Assembly (NCBI RefSeq): GCF_000297395.2
Contig: NZ_HF570108.1
Span: 3,861,576-3,925,575, forward strand
Direction: 5' to 3'
Length of the DNA stretch: 64,000 nt
Source of the DNA: Micromonospora lupini str. Lupac 08
GTDB lineage: Bacteria; Actinomycetota; Actinomycetes; Mycobacteriales; Micromonosporaceae
Below, piece after piece: positions 44,090-52,354 of the stretch (within the stretch, counting starts at the first letter, position 1; each line of letters starts with the position of its first letter). Under the pieces are notes generated by a model. It was not told where the DNA came from and ran no database searches. It saw nothing but the letters and a program-made list of their open reading frames with translations. A program made the translations under genes and the position numbers.

Positions 44090-45394
44090 TCACAGGCCGA
44101 GCAACCGCAACGGCACGGCGTCGGCCAACGCCTGGTTGCCGGCGTCGTTCGGGTGGATGTGATCCCCCGAGTCGTACGCAGGCAGCAACTGGCTGGGCCG
44201 GGCCGGGTCCCGCAGCACCCGGTCGAAGTCGAGCAGCCCGTCGAACTCCCGGCTGCCGCGCAGGTACGCGTTCACGGCCTGCCGGGTGGCCTCCTTCTCC
44301 GGCGTCCACACACCGGGAGCGCCGTGCCCCTCGTACGGGGTCAGTGTGGCCACCAGGCTGGTCAGCCCACGCTGCTGGAGCTGCTGGTTGATCTGCCGCA
44401 GGGTGGCGATGATCGCCTCCGGCGGATCGTTGGACATCCAGATGTCGTTGATGCCCAGGTGCGTGACGACCGTACGGACCCCGGTCTGCGGAAAGACGTC
44501 CTCGTTGAGGCGGGCCGCGGCGTTGGGGCCGAGCTGAAAGTAGCCGGGGTAGTCGCCGGCGCCCGGCTCGGTGCCCTCGTGGTTGAGGCGGTTGCCGGCC
44601 AGGCTCAGGTTGAGCACGCCGGGGGTGCGTTTGTCCGGGCGGTCGGCGAGCAGACGGTCGGAGAGCAGGTCGGGCCAGCGCCGGTTGGCGTTCACCGTGC
44701 TGCCGTTGCCGTCGCCGATGGAGTCGCTGAGCACCACAAGCGCGCCGGGGCTGGCCTTGCGCTGCACGTCCACCCCGGACAGGAAGAACCAGCAGCAGGC
44801 GGGTCGGATGGTGAACCCGGCGCCGTCGGCGGCCCCGGTCAGGTCCCCGGCGCCGATGAAGTTGGTCTGCTGGGACTGCCCGTGGAAGGTGGTCGGCCCG
44901 GTCGGCGTCGGGAAGTGCAGGGTGACCACCAGGTCGCTGTCGTCCGCGACGGTGAAGGTCAGCGGGTCGCTGAGCAGCTCGGCGCCCCGGTTCATGATGG
45001 CCGAGGCGGCCCCGGTGAACGTCAGCGGGCGCAGCGAGGCCGGGTCGATGTCGGAGACGTCGTCGACGGTCGCCGCGTTCGGCCGGGCCACTGTGGCACG
45101 CCCCACCCGGACGGCCTGCTCACCGTAGAGGTTGCTCAGCCGTACGCGCACCGCCGGGCCACCCACCGAGACGTGCACGACCATCCGGACGCTCTGGTCG
45201 TTCAGGCCGGTGTTGGTCAACCCGACCGAGTTGCCCCGGGTCACCGCGGCGGCCCAGCTGCCCGCCCACTCGCCCCGGTCCGGCCGGGCGGCGACGGTCG
45301 ACGATCCGCCGGCGCTGGCGACGACGGCGGGTGTGGCCGTGACCAGCAGCGCCGCGGCCGCGGCGACGACATGCCATCTCTTCGGGGTCGACAT
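44090..45394 (-). CDS. Secreted SGNH/GDSL hydrolase
   Basis: Protein of 434 aa; ATG 45394 follows GGAGG. A Sec signal peptide (about 1-28, cleavage after VVASA) is followed by an N-terminal beta domain (about 45-215) and an SGNH esterase domain. The nucleophile lies in LVVLSDSIGDGNGS, block III in VVTHLGINDIWMSND and the catalytic dyad in SGDHIHPNDAGNQAL. The order beta-domain/SGNH is common for secreted actinomycete esterases acting on polysaccharide or lipid esters. It is 67 bp upstream of the P450 on the same strand, and divergent from the AMP-ligase. Confidence 0.9.
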   Translation of the reverse strand: MSTPKRWHVVAAAAALLVTATPAVVASAGGSSTVAARPDRGEWAGSWAAAVTRGNSVGLTNTGLNDQSVRMVVHVSVGGPAVRVRLSNLYGEQAVRVGRATVARPNAATVDDVSDIDPASLRPLTFTGAASAIMNRGAELLSDPLTFTVADDSDLVVTLHFPTPTGPTTFHGQSQQTNFIGAGDLTGAADGAGFTIRPACCWFFLSGVDVQRKASPGALVVLSDSIGDGNGSTVNANRRWPDLLSDRLLADRPDKRTPGVLNLSLAGNRLNHEGTEPGAGDYPGYFQLGPNAAARLNEDVFPQTGVRTVVTHLGINDIWMSNDPPEAIIATLRQINQQLQQRGLTSLVATLTPYEGHGAPGVWTPEKEATRQAVNAYLRGSREFDGLLDFDRVLRDPARPSQLLPAYDSGDHIHPNDAGNQALADAVPLRLLGL

Positions 45395-45656
45395 TGAACC
45401 TCCATCGTGTCGGCAGCCCAGGGCCGTCCGCTGACGGCTCCCGCCTGGACGATGGTCCAGAAACCTAGCCGCCGCCGATGACGGGCGTCAATCAACCTGA
45501 TCGACGCGATCAAATGTCCACCGGGCCTGCCGGATCGCCCTTCGGCCCGGTCCCGCCGCGCCCTCGCCGGCCTAGGCTCGCAGGCGGCGGCGGTGCGGTC
45601 GTCTCGTCACCGGGAAGCGGCCCGGGGCCGCCGCTTTCTCGGATGGGGGCTGCCGA

Positions 45657-47216
45657 ATGACTGACGGACCCGGGCACACGACGACATACGTGGACAGGGC
45701 ACTGGATCTCTTCGCCGACTTCGGCGACCGGGAGGCGCTGGTCGGCGGTGACCGCCGCATCACGTACACCGAGGCCGCCGCGCTGGTGCGCACGATGGCC
45801 GCGGCCCTGACCCGGCACGGCGTACGGCCCGGCGCGGCGGTGCTGGTGACCGTGGCGAACGCCGTGGAGGGGCCGCTGCTCCAGCTCGCCCTGCACCTGC
45901 TCGGCTGCCGGACGATGTGGGTCGCCCCGGTCACCGCCCGCCGGGAGGTCGACGAGTTCATCCGGCTGGCCCGCCCCGACGCCCTGGTCTACGACGCCCG
46001 TGACCCGGCCAGCCTGGGGCCGGAGCTGGCCGTCGCGCTGCCCGGCGTGCCGGTGTGCTGCCTGGGCGCCGGCGGCGCGGGCCCGGACGTCACCGCCGAC
46101 ACCGAGACGACGGACCTGCCGACATCCGTGCCGGCGCCGGAGTCGTTCCTGCAGACCAGCGGCACCACCGGCGCTCCCAAGCTGGTGCACCACACCGAGA
46201 GCTTCTACGCCCAGATCCTCACCCTCGCGGCCGACTTCCGGGCCGCCGGGTTCCCGCTGCTGCGGCACCTGTCGCACTCGCCGATGTGGTTGGCAAGCGG
46301 CCAGATCACCACCCTGTTCAACCTGTTCACCGGCGGGGTGCTGTTCCTGCGCGACGACTGGGACCCGGTGGCGTTCGTGGCCACCGTGCAGCGGGAGCGG
46401 ATCAACTCCACCTTCGTCACCCCGCCGATGCTCTACGAGCTGCTGGACCACCCGGCGCTGGTGGGCGCCGACTTCTCGGCCATGTTCATGTTCAACGTGG
46501 GCGCCGGGCCCGCCGCGCCCGCCCGGCTGCGCCAGGCCATCGCGCGGTTCGGCCCGGTGCTGCGCATCGTGTACGGCCTCAGCGAGGCCGTGGTCATCAC
46601 CGCGCTGCCCGGGCTGACCGACGATCCGGAGCACCCGCAGCGGCTGCGCTCCTGCGGGCGACCCTACGGCGACGTCCGCATCGAGATCCGCGACGACGAC
46701 GGCACGGTGCTGCCGACCGGCCGCGACGGCGAGGTGTGGGTGCAGACCCGGCTCAGCTTCGCCGGCTACCACGGTCAGCCCGAGTTGACCGCGCAGACCC
46801 TCGTCGACGGCTGGGTGCGTACCCGCGACATCGGCCACCTCGACGACGACGGTTTCCTCTACCTGGTCGACCGGGCGCACGACATGATCGTGACGCACCG
46901 ACGGAACTGGGCGATCTTCTGCCGGCCCATCGAGGACGTGCTGGCCGGGCACCCGCAGGTGCGCGCCGCCGCCGTGATCGGCGTGCCGGACGAGACGGTC
47001 GGCGAGGTGCCGTACGCGTACGTGGTGACCGCGCCCGGGGCGACGGTCACCGCGGCGGAGCTGATCGACCTGGTGACGGCCGAACTCAACGAGATGTGGG
47101 CGCCGGCCGCTGTGGAGTTCGTCGACCGGTTGCCGGTGAACCGGTCGGTGAAGGTGGACAAGCGGGCGCTGCGCGAGCGGTACGCCGCCGGCCGGTCGGC
47201 GGCGGTCGGGGCGTGA
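45657..47216 (+). CDS. Class I adenylate-forming enzyme (acyl/aryl-CoA or ACP ligase)
   Basis: Protein of 519 aa. ANL motifs are visible: the P-loop-like LQTSGTTGAPKLVHH (A3), VYGLSEA (A5), VWVQTRLSFAGY, TRDIGHLDDDGFLYLVDRAHDMIV (A7-A8) and the catalytic Lys in VNRSVKVDKRALRE (A10). It activates a carboxylic acid as the adenylate and passes it to CoA or a carrier protein. Its stop overlaps the MFS start (GTGA). Given hmo/hpgT on the adjacent divergent operon, an aromatic acid is a reasonable substrate, but this is inference. Confidence 0.9.
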   Translation: MTDGPGHTTTYVDRALDLFADFGDREALVGGDRRITYTEAAALVRTMAAALTRHGVRPGAAVLVTVANAVEGPLLQLALHLLGCRTMWVAPVTARREVDEFIRLARPDALVYDARDPASLGPELAVALPGVPVCCLGAGGAGPDVTADTETTDLPTSVPAPESFLQTSGTTGAPKLVHHTESFYAQILTLAADFRAAGFPLLRHLSHSPMWLASGQITTLFNLFTGGVLFLRDDWDPVAFVATVQRERINSTFVTPPMLYELLDHPALVGADFSAMFMFNVGAGPAAPARLRQAIARFGPVLRIVYGLSEAVVITALPGLTDDPEHPQRLRSCGRPYGDVRIEIRDDDGTVLPTGRDGEVWVQTRLSFAGYHGQPELTAQTLVDGWVRTRDIGHLDDDGFLYLVDRAHDMIVTHRRNWAIFCRPIEDVLAGHPQVRAAAVIGVPDETVGEVPYAYVVTAPGATVTAAELIDLVTAELNEMWAPAAVEFVDRLPVNRSVKVDKRALRERYAAGRSAAVGA

Positions 47217-48436
47217 CGCCCCGCCGGCAACTGGTCGTCCTGGTCAGCGCGGACCTGGTCTCGAACCTGGGCACCCGCATCTCGGTGGTGACCATCCCCT
47301 GGCTGGTGCTGGTCACCACGGGCAGTCCGACCAAGATGGGTCTGGTCGCGTTCGCCGAGACGCTGCCGTACCTGCTGTCCAGCGCCCTGGGCACACCCTG
47401 GGCGGACCGGATCGGCCTGCGTCGCACGTCCATCCTGTGCGACGCGGGCAGCGCGGTGGCCATGGTGGTCGTCGCGTTGACCCCGTGGCTGGGCTTCGCG
47501 CCCCTGGTGGCGCTGGTCGCGGTCGCCGGCGCGCTGCGCGGCATCGGGGACCGGGTCAAGCACGTCATGTTCCGGCCCGTCGCCGAGGCCGCCGGGGTGC
47601 CGCTGATCCGCCTGACCTCGGCGTACGACGGGCTGAGCCGGGTGGTCACGTTGTTCGGCGCCGCCGTGGGGGGTCTGTTGATCGCCGCGTTCGGGGTGAG
47701 CCAGGCGATCCTCATCGACGCAGCCAGCTTCGCGATCTGCGCGCTGCTCATCGGTCTGCTGGTCCGACCACCGGCCGCCCCGGCGCAGCCCACCGCACCG
47801 GTCGGCTACCTGCGCGCGTTGCGTGACGGGTTCAGCTACCTCGGTCGGGACCGGCCCCTGCTGGGCATGCTGGTGGTCGTCTCGGCGCTGAACATGGTCG
47901 CCAACGCCAGCGTGGCCGTCTACATCCCGTTCTGGGTGGCCCGGGAACTGCACGGCCCGCGCGGGCTCGGCCTCGTGCTGGCGGCGTTCTCGGCGGGCGC
48001 GCTGCTGGGCAACGTGCTGTTCACCGCGCTCGGCCCCCGGCTGCCCGGCCGGCTGACGTTCCTGCTCGGAGCGACGGTCGCCGGAACGCCCCGACTGGTC
48101 GCCCTGGCGATCAGCGACGAGTTGCCGGTCGTGCTCGTGGTGACGTTCCTGTCCGGGATCGGCATCGCGGCGGTCAACCCGCTGCTCGGGGTGGCGCTCT
48201 ACGAACGAGTGCCGCCGGACCTGCAGACCCGGGTGCTCGGCATCGCCGGCTCGCTGGCCTTCGTCGGCCTGCCGGTCGGCGCACTGCTCGGCGGCTGGTC
48301 GGTGGACGCGCTCGGGCTCACCCCGGCGCTGCTGGCCATGGCCGTGGCGTGCCTGCTCGTCACCGCGTTCCCACTGGTGGCCAGGGCGTCCAACCCAAAG
48401 ACGCCGACGCGGCCCACACCTGCCGCCACCGCCTGA
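47213..48436 (+). CDS. MFS transporter, drug/metabolite exporter-like
   Basis: Protein of 407 aa with 12 predicted membrane helices, starting at a GTG that overlaps the AMP-ligase stop. It resembles the enterobactin-exporter/macrolide-efflux group: LVSNLGTRISVVTIPWLVL, LGTPWADRIGLRRTSILCD (motif A-like) and GVALYERVPPDLQTRVLGI. Co-translation with the ligase suggests export of the cluster product or its precursor. The stop is followed by a large inverted repeat. Confidence 0.87.
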   Translation: MTPRRQLVVLVSADLVSNLGTRISVVTIPWLVLVTTGSPTKMGLVAFAETLPYLLSSALGTPWADRIGLRRTSILCDAGSAVAMVVVALTPWLGFAPLVALVAVAGALRGIGDRVKHVMFRPVAEAAGVPLIRLTSAYDGLSRVVTLFGAAVGGLLIAAFGVSQAILIDAASFAICALLIGLLVRPPAAPAQPTAPVGYLRALRDGFSYLGRDRPLLGMLVVVSALNMVANASVAVYIPFWVARELHGPRGLGLVLAAFSAGALLGNVLFTALGPRLPGRLTFLLGATVAGTPRLVALAISDELPVVLVVTFLSGIGIAAVNPLLGVALYERVPPDLQTRVLGIAGSLAFVGLPVGALLGGWSVDALGLTPALLAMAVACLLVTAFPLVARASNPKTPTRPTPAATA

Positions 48437-48472
48437 CGTCCCACTGCCCAGCGGGTCGCGACCACCTCCTGC

Positions 48473-48551
48473 GCCTCCTTTGCTCTGCTTCAACCCACGC
48501 ACCACTTTCGGGCCGTAAGTGGTGCGCCGGTTGAAGCAGAGCAAAGGAGGC
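48473..48551. repeat. Large perfect inverted repeat
   Basis: Arms 48473-48494 and 48530-48551 are 22-bp perfect inverted copies (GCCTCCTTTGCTCTGCTTCA...). An inner 9-bp pair (48498-48506 with 48518-48526) continues the stem around an 11-nt loop. It may terminate the ligase/MFS transcript or be a palindromic mobile relic. Confidence 0.85.
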
Positions 48552-48577
48552 AGGTGAGGTGCGGCCCGGCCCGCCCC

Positions 48578-48662
48578 CGCGCCTCCCGCACGCCCGCGCC
48601 TCCCGCACGCCCGCGCCTGCCGCACGCCCGCGCCTCCCGCAGCCCCGCGCCTCCCGCATGCC
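48578..48662. repeat. 17-bp tandem repeat, five copies
   Basis: Five contiguous 17-bp units of CGCGCCTCCCGCACGCC with one to three substitutions occupy the intergenic space before the phosphotransferase gene. No spacers are present, so it is not a CRISPR array. Confidence 0.88.
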
Positions 48663-48744
48663 TGTCGCGAGCATTGGTCCGACCGGTCCCGCCGTCGGCG
48701 CAAATCGCTTGCGGGCGGCCGGCGGAGCCCGCAGGCTCGGGCGG

Positions 48745-49668
48745 ATGAGCGCACAGCCCGCACCCGACGCGCCGCACACCTATGACACGACGGCCCGGCG
48801 GATCGACGCGGACCTGGTCCGCCGACTGGTCGCCGAGCAGTTTCACCGGTGGGCCGAGCTGCCGGTACGCCCGGTCGAGGTCGGCGGCTGGGACAACCGC
48901 ACCTTCCACCTGGGCGAGGACATGACCGTGCGGCTGCCCAGCGGCGAGGGGTACGCGTCGCAGGTCGCCAAGGAACAGCGCTGGCTGCCGTGGCTCAGCG
49001 CGCGGCTGCCACTGGAGATCCCCACCCCGCTGGCCCACGGGCGACCCGGCGCGGGCTACCCGTACCCGTGGTCGGTCTACGGCTGGATCGACGGCCGGAC
49101 CGCGCGTCCCGAACGAATCGACGACCCGACCCGGTTCGCCAGCGACCTCGCCGCCTTCCTGCGTGCCCTGCGCGCCGTCGACCCCACCGACGGCCCGGCG
49201 GCCGGCCCGCACAGCGCCTGGCGCGGTGGCCCACTGTCCACGTACGACCCGGAGACCCGGGCGGCGATCGGGGCGCACCGCGACCGGCTGCCCGTCGACG
49301 TGGTCACCGACATCTGGCAGGCCGCCCTCGACGCCACCTGGTCCGGGCCGCCGGTCTGGTTCCACGGCGACGTCGCGGACGGCAACCTGCTGGTCCGCGA
49401 CGGCCGGCTCGCCGCCGTCATCGACTTCGGCTGCTGCGGTGTCGGCGACCCCGCCTGCGACACCGTGATCGCCTGGACCCTGCTGCGCGGCGCCGCCCGG
49501 GCGACGTTCCGCGACGCGCTCGACGTCGACGCGGCCACCTGGGCGCGCGGGCGCGGGTGGGCGCTGTGGAAGGCGCTCATCACGCTGGACGCCCCGGCGC
49601 CGGCCACGGCGGCCTGGGCCCGGCAGGTGCTCGACGAACTGCTCGCCGAGCACGCCGTGTCGCGCTGA
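48745..49668 (+). CDS. Aminoglycoside phosphotransferase (APH) family protein
   Basis: Protein of 307 aa with a kinase-like fold. N-lobe: VEVGGWDNRTFHLGEDMTVRLPS. Catalytic loop: WFHGDVADGNLLV (the Brenner HGDxxxxN). Metal-binding: AAVIDFGCCGVGDPACD (DFG-like). It phosphorylates a small molecule, commonly an aminoglycoside or macrolide in resistance enzymes, but most environmental members have unknown substrates. Its position inside the biosynthetic region makes self-resistance possible. The last 8 codons plus stop are duplicated 52 bp downstream. Confidence 0.88.
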   Translation: MSAQPAPDAPHTYDTTARRIDADLVRRLVAEQFHRWAELPVRPVEVGGWDNRTFHLGEDMTVRLPSGEGYASQVAKEQRWLPWLSARLPLEIPTPLAHGRPGAGYPYPWSVYGWIDGRTARPERIDDPTRFASDLAAFLRALRAVDPTDGPAAGPHSAWRGGPLSTYDPETRAAIGAHRDRLPVDVVTDIWQAALDATWSGPPVWFHGDVADGNLLVRDGRLAAVIDFGCCGVGDPACDTVIAWTLLRGAARATFRDALDVDAATWARGRGWALWKALITLDAPAPATAAWARQVLDELLAEHAVSR

Positions 49669-49722
49669 TCCGGGCTTATCGGGGTCCGGTCAGGCAGCCG
49701 AGCACGCCGTGTCGCGCTGATC
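49645..49722. repeat. 26-bp direct repeat of the APH gene terminus
   Basis: A 26-bp sequence at 49645-49670 (ending in the APH stop codon plus TC) recurs perfectly at 49697-49722, period 52 bp. It looks like tandem duplication of the gene's 3' end. Confidence 0.9.
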
Positions 49723-49811
49723 TCCGTTCCGCCGAGGTCTGGTCGGGCGTCGGCCGCCGGGGCCGAACAGTCAGCGACCGGTTGGGGCGTCCACCGTCGC
49801 CCCGTCGGAGG

Positions 49812-50381
49812 TCAGCGTGAGGCCGCCGGCGTGGCGTGTTCGGTCTTGCAGCTCGGGCAGCGCAGCTTCGCCCCGGCGGCAGCGGGCACGCGCAGGCGCT
49901 GCCCGCAGCCGCAGGTGAACATCCGGGCCGAGCGCAGGTACTCGGCGCGGTCGCGGCGTGGCCAGCTGCCGTGGCAGCGGGCGCACCATTTCGGCGGGTA
50001 GCTGTGATACCAGGCCAGCCCGAAGGCTCCGGAGACCAGCAGCGCGCCGGGGACCAGCAGGCCCAGTGGCGCGAGCAGGGCGGGCCACAGGCCGCCGACG
50101 CCGTCGGACACCACCGCGCCGACAACGGTGAACACGACCACCGGCACGCCGAGCACTGTGAACCCGAAGCCCCACGCGAAGGCCAGCAGCGACAGCAGGA
50201 ACACCACCCACATGCCACCGGGCGCCCACCGGCGGACGCCGTACCCGCCGCAGCGTGGACAGTTCGGCGAGGCGCGGTGGGGTACGGCCCGCAGCGCCTT
50301 CGGCGCGAGCCATTCGGTCAGTTTGCCGAGGATCGCCTCGACCAGCTTGCTCGCCAGGGCCTGGAGAAAGGAGCTGAGCAC
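49812..50381 (-). CDS. Membrane protein with zinc-ribbon motifs
   Basis: Protein of 189 aa from GTG 50381, with GGGAGG at 5 nt. An amphipathic N-terminus (LSSFLQALASKLVEAILGKL) precedes a CPRCGG half-ribbon. Two or three hydrophobic helices follow (about 60-125; MWVVFLLSLLAFAWGFGF, LLAPLGLLVPGALLVSGAFGL). The C-terminal part has CARCHG, CGCGQ and CPSCKTEH, forming zinc ribbons. I do not recognise the family. There is no obvious link to the biosynthetic genes. Confidence 0.68.
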   Translation of the reverse strand: MLSSFLQALASKLVEAILGKLTEWLAPKALRAVPHRASPNCPRCGGYGVRRWAPGGMWVVFLLSLLAFAWGFGFTVLGVPVVVFTVVGAVVSDGVGGLWPALLAPLGLLVPGALLVSGAFGLAWYHSYPPKWCARCHGSWPRRDRAEYLRSARMFTCGCGQRLRVPAAAGAKLRCPSCKTEHATPAASR

Positions 50382-50605
50382 CGACACCTCCCTCGGACGA
50401 ACGTGCCAGCCCCGGGAGGGCTGACCTACCGTCATCGTGGCCGGCCCGCGCCATTGCACCGCACCACCGCGCCGCGCCCACCGCCTCGACGACGTCAATC
50501 CGACAGGGACCGGGGACACCTTCGTTCGTCGTCCGTTCGCCTGTTGGCCGCGCGGGCGTCGGCCGGGGCGGCTAGCGTCGGCCCGTCCCCAGGAGGCCGC
50601 CGCGC

Positions 50606-51547
50606 ATGACGTCGTCGTCACCCACCCACCGCCGCACCGCGGAGGTCACCGCCGTACACCGGATCGGCGACAGCGCGCCGCACAGCGCGTTCACCGACCT
50701 CGTCCGGTACGCCGGGACGTGGTTCTGCGCCTTCCGGGAGGCACGGACCCACCTCTCCGACGACGGGGTGCTGCGGGTGCTGACCTCGACGGACGGTCGG
50801 GCGTGGACCTCCGCGGCCGTTCTCCGGCAGGACGGCGTCGACCTGCGCGACCCACGGTTCGTCGCGCGGCCCGACGGGCGTCTGCAACTGTTCGCGGCGG
50901 CGGCGACCGGGGAGACCCGCAAGACGTTCGACACGGTGACCTGGCTCTCCGGGGACGGGCACACCTGGGGCGACCCGATTCCGGTGGGCGAACCGGGCGT
51001 CTGGGTGTGGCGGGCCGCCTGGCACGACGACGCGATGTACGGCGTCGGCTACGCCACCCGTGGGCCGCGGTTCGCCCGGCTCTACCGCAGCATCGACGGC
51101 GTCGACCTGCGGCCGTGGGTGCCGACGTTGTTCGAGGGCGGCTACCCCAACGAGTCGGGACTGGCGTTCGACCCGGACGGTACGGCCCACTGCCTGCTGC
51201 GCCGCGACGGCGACAGCGCCAGCGCACAGCTCGGTCGCGCCCGACCGCCGTACCGGGAGTGGACCTGGACCGACCTCGGGGTGCGGGTGGGCGGGCCGGC
51301 ACTGCTCCGGCTGCCCGACGGGCGGATGCTTGCCGGCGTGCGGCTGCTCGACGGCGACGTCCGCACCGCGATCTGCGCCGTCGACCCGGAGCGCGGCACG
51401 CTTACCGAACTGGTCGCGCTGCCCTCCGGCGGCGACACCAGTTACCCGGGCCTGGTCTGGCACGACGACCTGCTGTGGGTCAGCTACTACTCCTCCCACG
51501 AGGAACGCACCTGCGTCTACCTGGCCGAGGTCGGCCTGGCCGACTGA
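50606..51547 (+). CDS. Sialidase-like beta-propeller protein
   Basis: Protein of 313 aa; ATG 50606 follows AGGAGG. Repeated propeller segments resemble BNR/sialidase repeats: TSTDGRAWTSAAVL, SGDGHTWGDPIPVG and RSIDGVDLRPWVP, with Arg residues in DLRDPRFVARPDG and LCWFCAFREAR-like strands. There is no signal peptide, so it is probably cytoplasmic and not a secreted neuraminidase. The catalytic Tyr/Glu pair cannot be assigned with confidence. The next gene starts 43 bp downstream. Confidence 0.75.
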   Translation: MTSSSPTHRRTAEVTAVHRIGDSAPHSAFTDLVRYAGTWFCAFREARTHLSDDGVLRVLTSTDGRAWTSAAVLRQDGVDLRDPRFVARPDGRLQLFAAAATGETRKTFDTVTWLSGDGHTWGDPIPVGEPGVWVWRAAWHDDAMYGVGYATRGPRFARLYRSIDGVDLRPWVPTLFEGGYPNESGLAFDPDGTAHCLLRRDGDSASAQLGRARPPYREWTWTDLGVRVGGPALLRLPDGRMLAGVRLLDGDVRTAICAVDPERGTLTELVALPSGGDTSYPGLVWHDDLLWVSYYSSHEERTCVYLAEVGLAD

Positions 51548-51590
51548 CCGGGTCTGGCCGCGCGACGCGGCGGTCGGTTAGCGTGCCGGC

Positions 51591-52280
51591 ATGCCATCGA
51601 CGCTCGACGAATCGACCGACCCGTACTGCCTTCGTCCCGGAGAGACCGCCGAGCTGCTGCGCGGGCACCCGTGGCGGCGGTTCGTGGCGATCGGCGACAG
51701 TGTCGTGGAGGGCATGTGCGAGCCGACCCCGGGCTACCCGGACGTGCAGTGGGTCGACCGGGTCGCCGCCGAGCTGACCGCCGCCCGCCCCGGGCTGGCG
51801 TACCGGAATCTGGGTCGGCGCGGGCTGCGCGCGCACCAGGTGCGGGCCGAGCAGCTCGCCCCGGCGCTGGCCTTCGCGCCGGACCTTGCGCTCGTCGTCT
51901 GCGGCGGCAACGACGCCTTCCACCCGAAGTACGACGCGGACGCGGTGGACGCCGAGCTGGCCGCGATGATCGGCGCGCTGCTCGACGCGGGCGCGGACGT
52001 GCTCACGGTGGGCATGTTCGACGTGTCGCACAGCCCGGCGGTGCCCGACGCGCTGCGGCCCGGCCTGGCCGAACGAATGCGGCGCCTGTCCACACGCACA
52101 GCCAGCCTGGCCCAACGCCACCACACCATCCACGTGCACCTGACGGACCACCCGCTGACGGCCGACCCCACCCTCTACAGCACGGACGGCCGCCACGGCA
52201 GCGCCCGCAGCGACGCCATCGCGACAGCGGAAACCCTCCGCGCCCTCTCCCGCCGCCTCCGCCCCGCCCCACCCCGTTGA
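51591..52280 (+). CDS. SGNH/GDSL-type hydrolase, cytoplasmic
   Basis: Protein of 229 aa without a signal peptide. Block I is FVAIGDSVVEGMCEP, block II is AYRNLGRRGLRAHQV (Gly), and block III is LVVCGGNDAFHPK (Asn). The C-terminal dyad in this family is DxxH; here DGRHGSARS is the candidate. It probably hydrolyses an ester or thioester. Its stop lies in the left arm of a terminator hairpin. Confidence 0.87.
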   Translation: MPSTLDESTDPYCLRPGETAELLRGHPWRRFVAIGDSVVEGMCEPTPGYPDVQWVDRVAAELTAARPGLAYRNLGRRGLRAHQVRAEQLAPALAFAPDLALVVCGGNDAFHPKYDADAVDAELAAMIGALLDAGADVLTVGMFDVSHSPAVPDALRPGLAERMRRLSTRTASLAQRHHTIHVHLTDHPLTADPTLYSTDGRHGSARSDAIATAETLRALSRRLRPAPPR

Positions 52281-52336
52281 TCATGGGGTTGGCGGGGCCA
52301 GGAGTGGCTCCCAACCCCGCCAACCTCATGATCAAC
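52276..52336. terminator. Bidirectional terminator hairpin
   Basis: A 22-bp stem (52276-52297 with 52315-52336, one G-U mismatch) separates the convergent SGNH gene and the long minus-strand operon ending at 52355. The stem includes the SGNH stop codon. Confidence 0.88.
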
Positions 52337-52354
52337 CAAAGAAGCCCCGGGGGG

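Noticed and set aside
48578..48662. Possible CRISPR array
   Set aside because: Units are 17 bp, contiguous, without spacers, and no cas genes are present.
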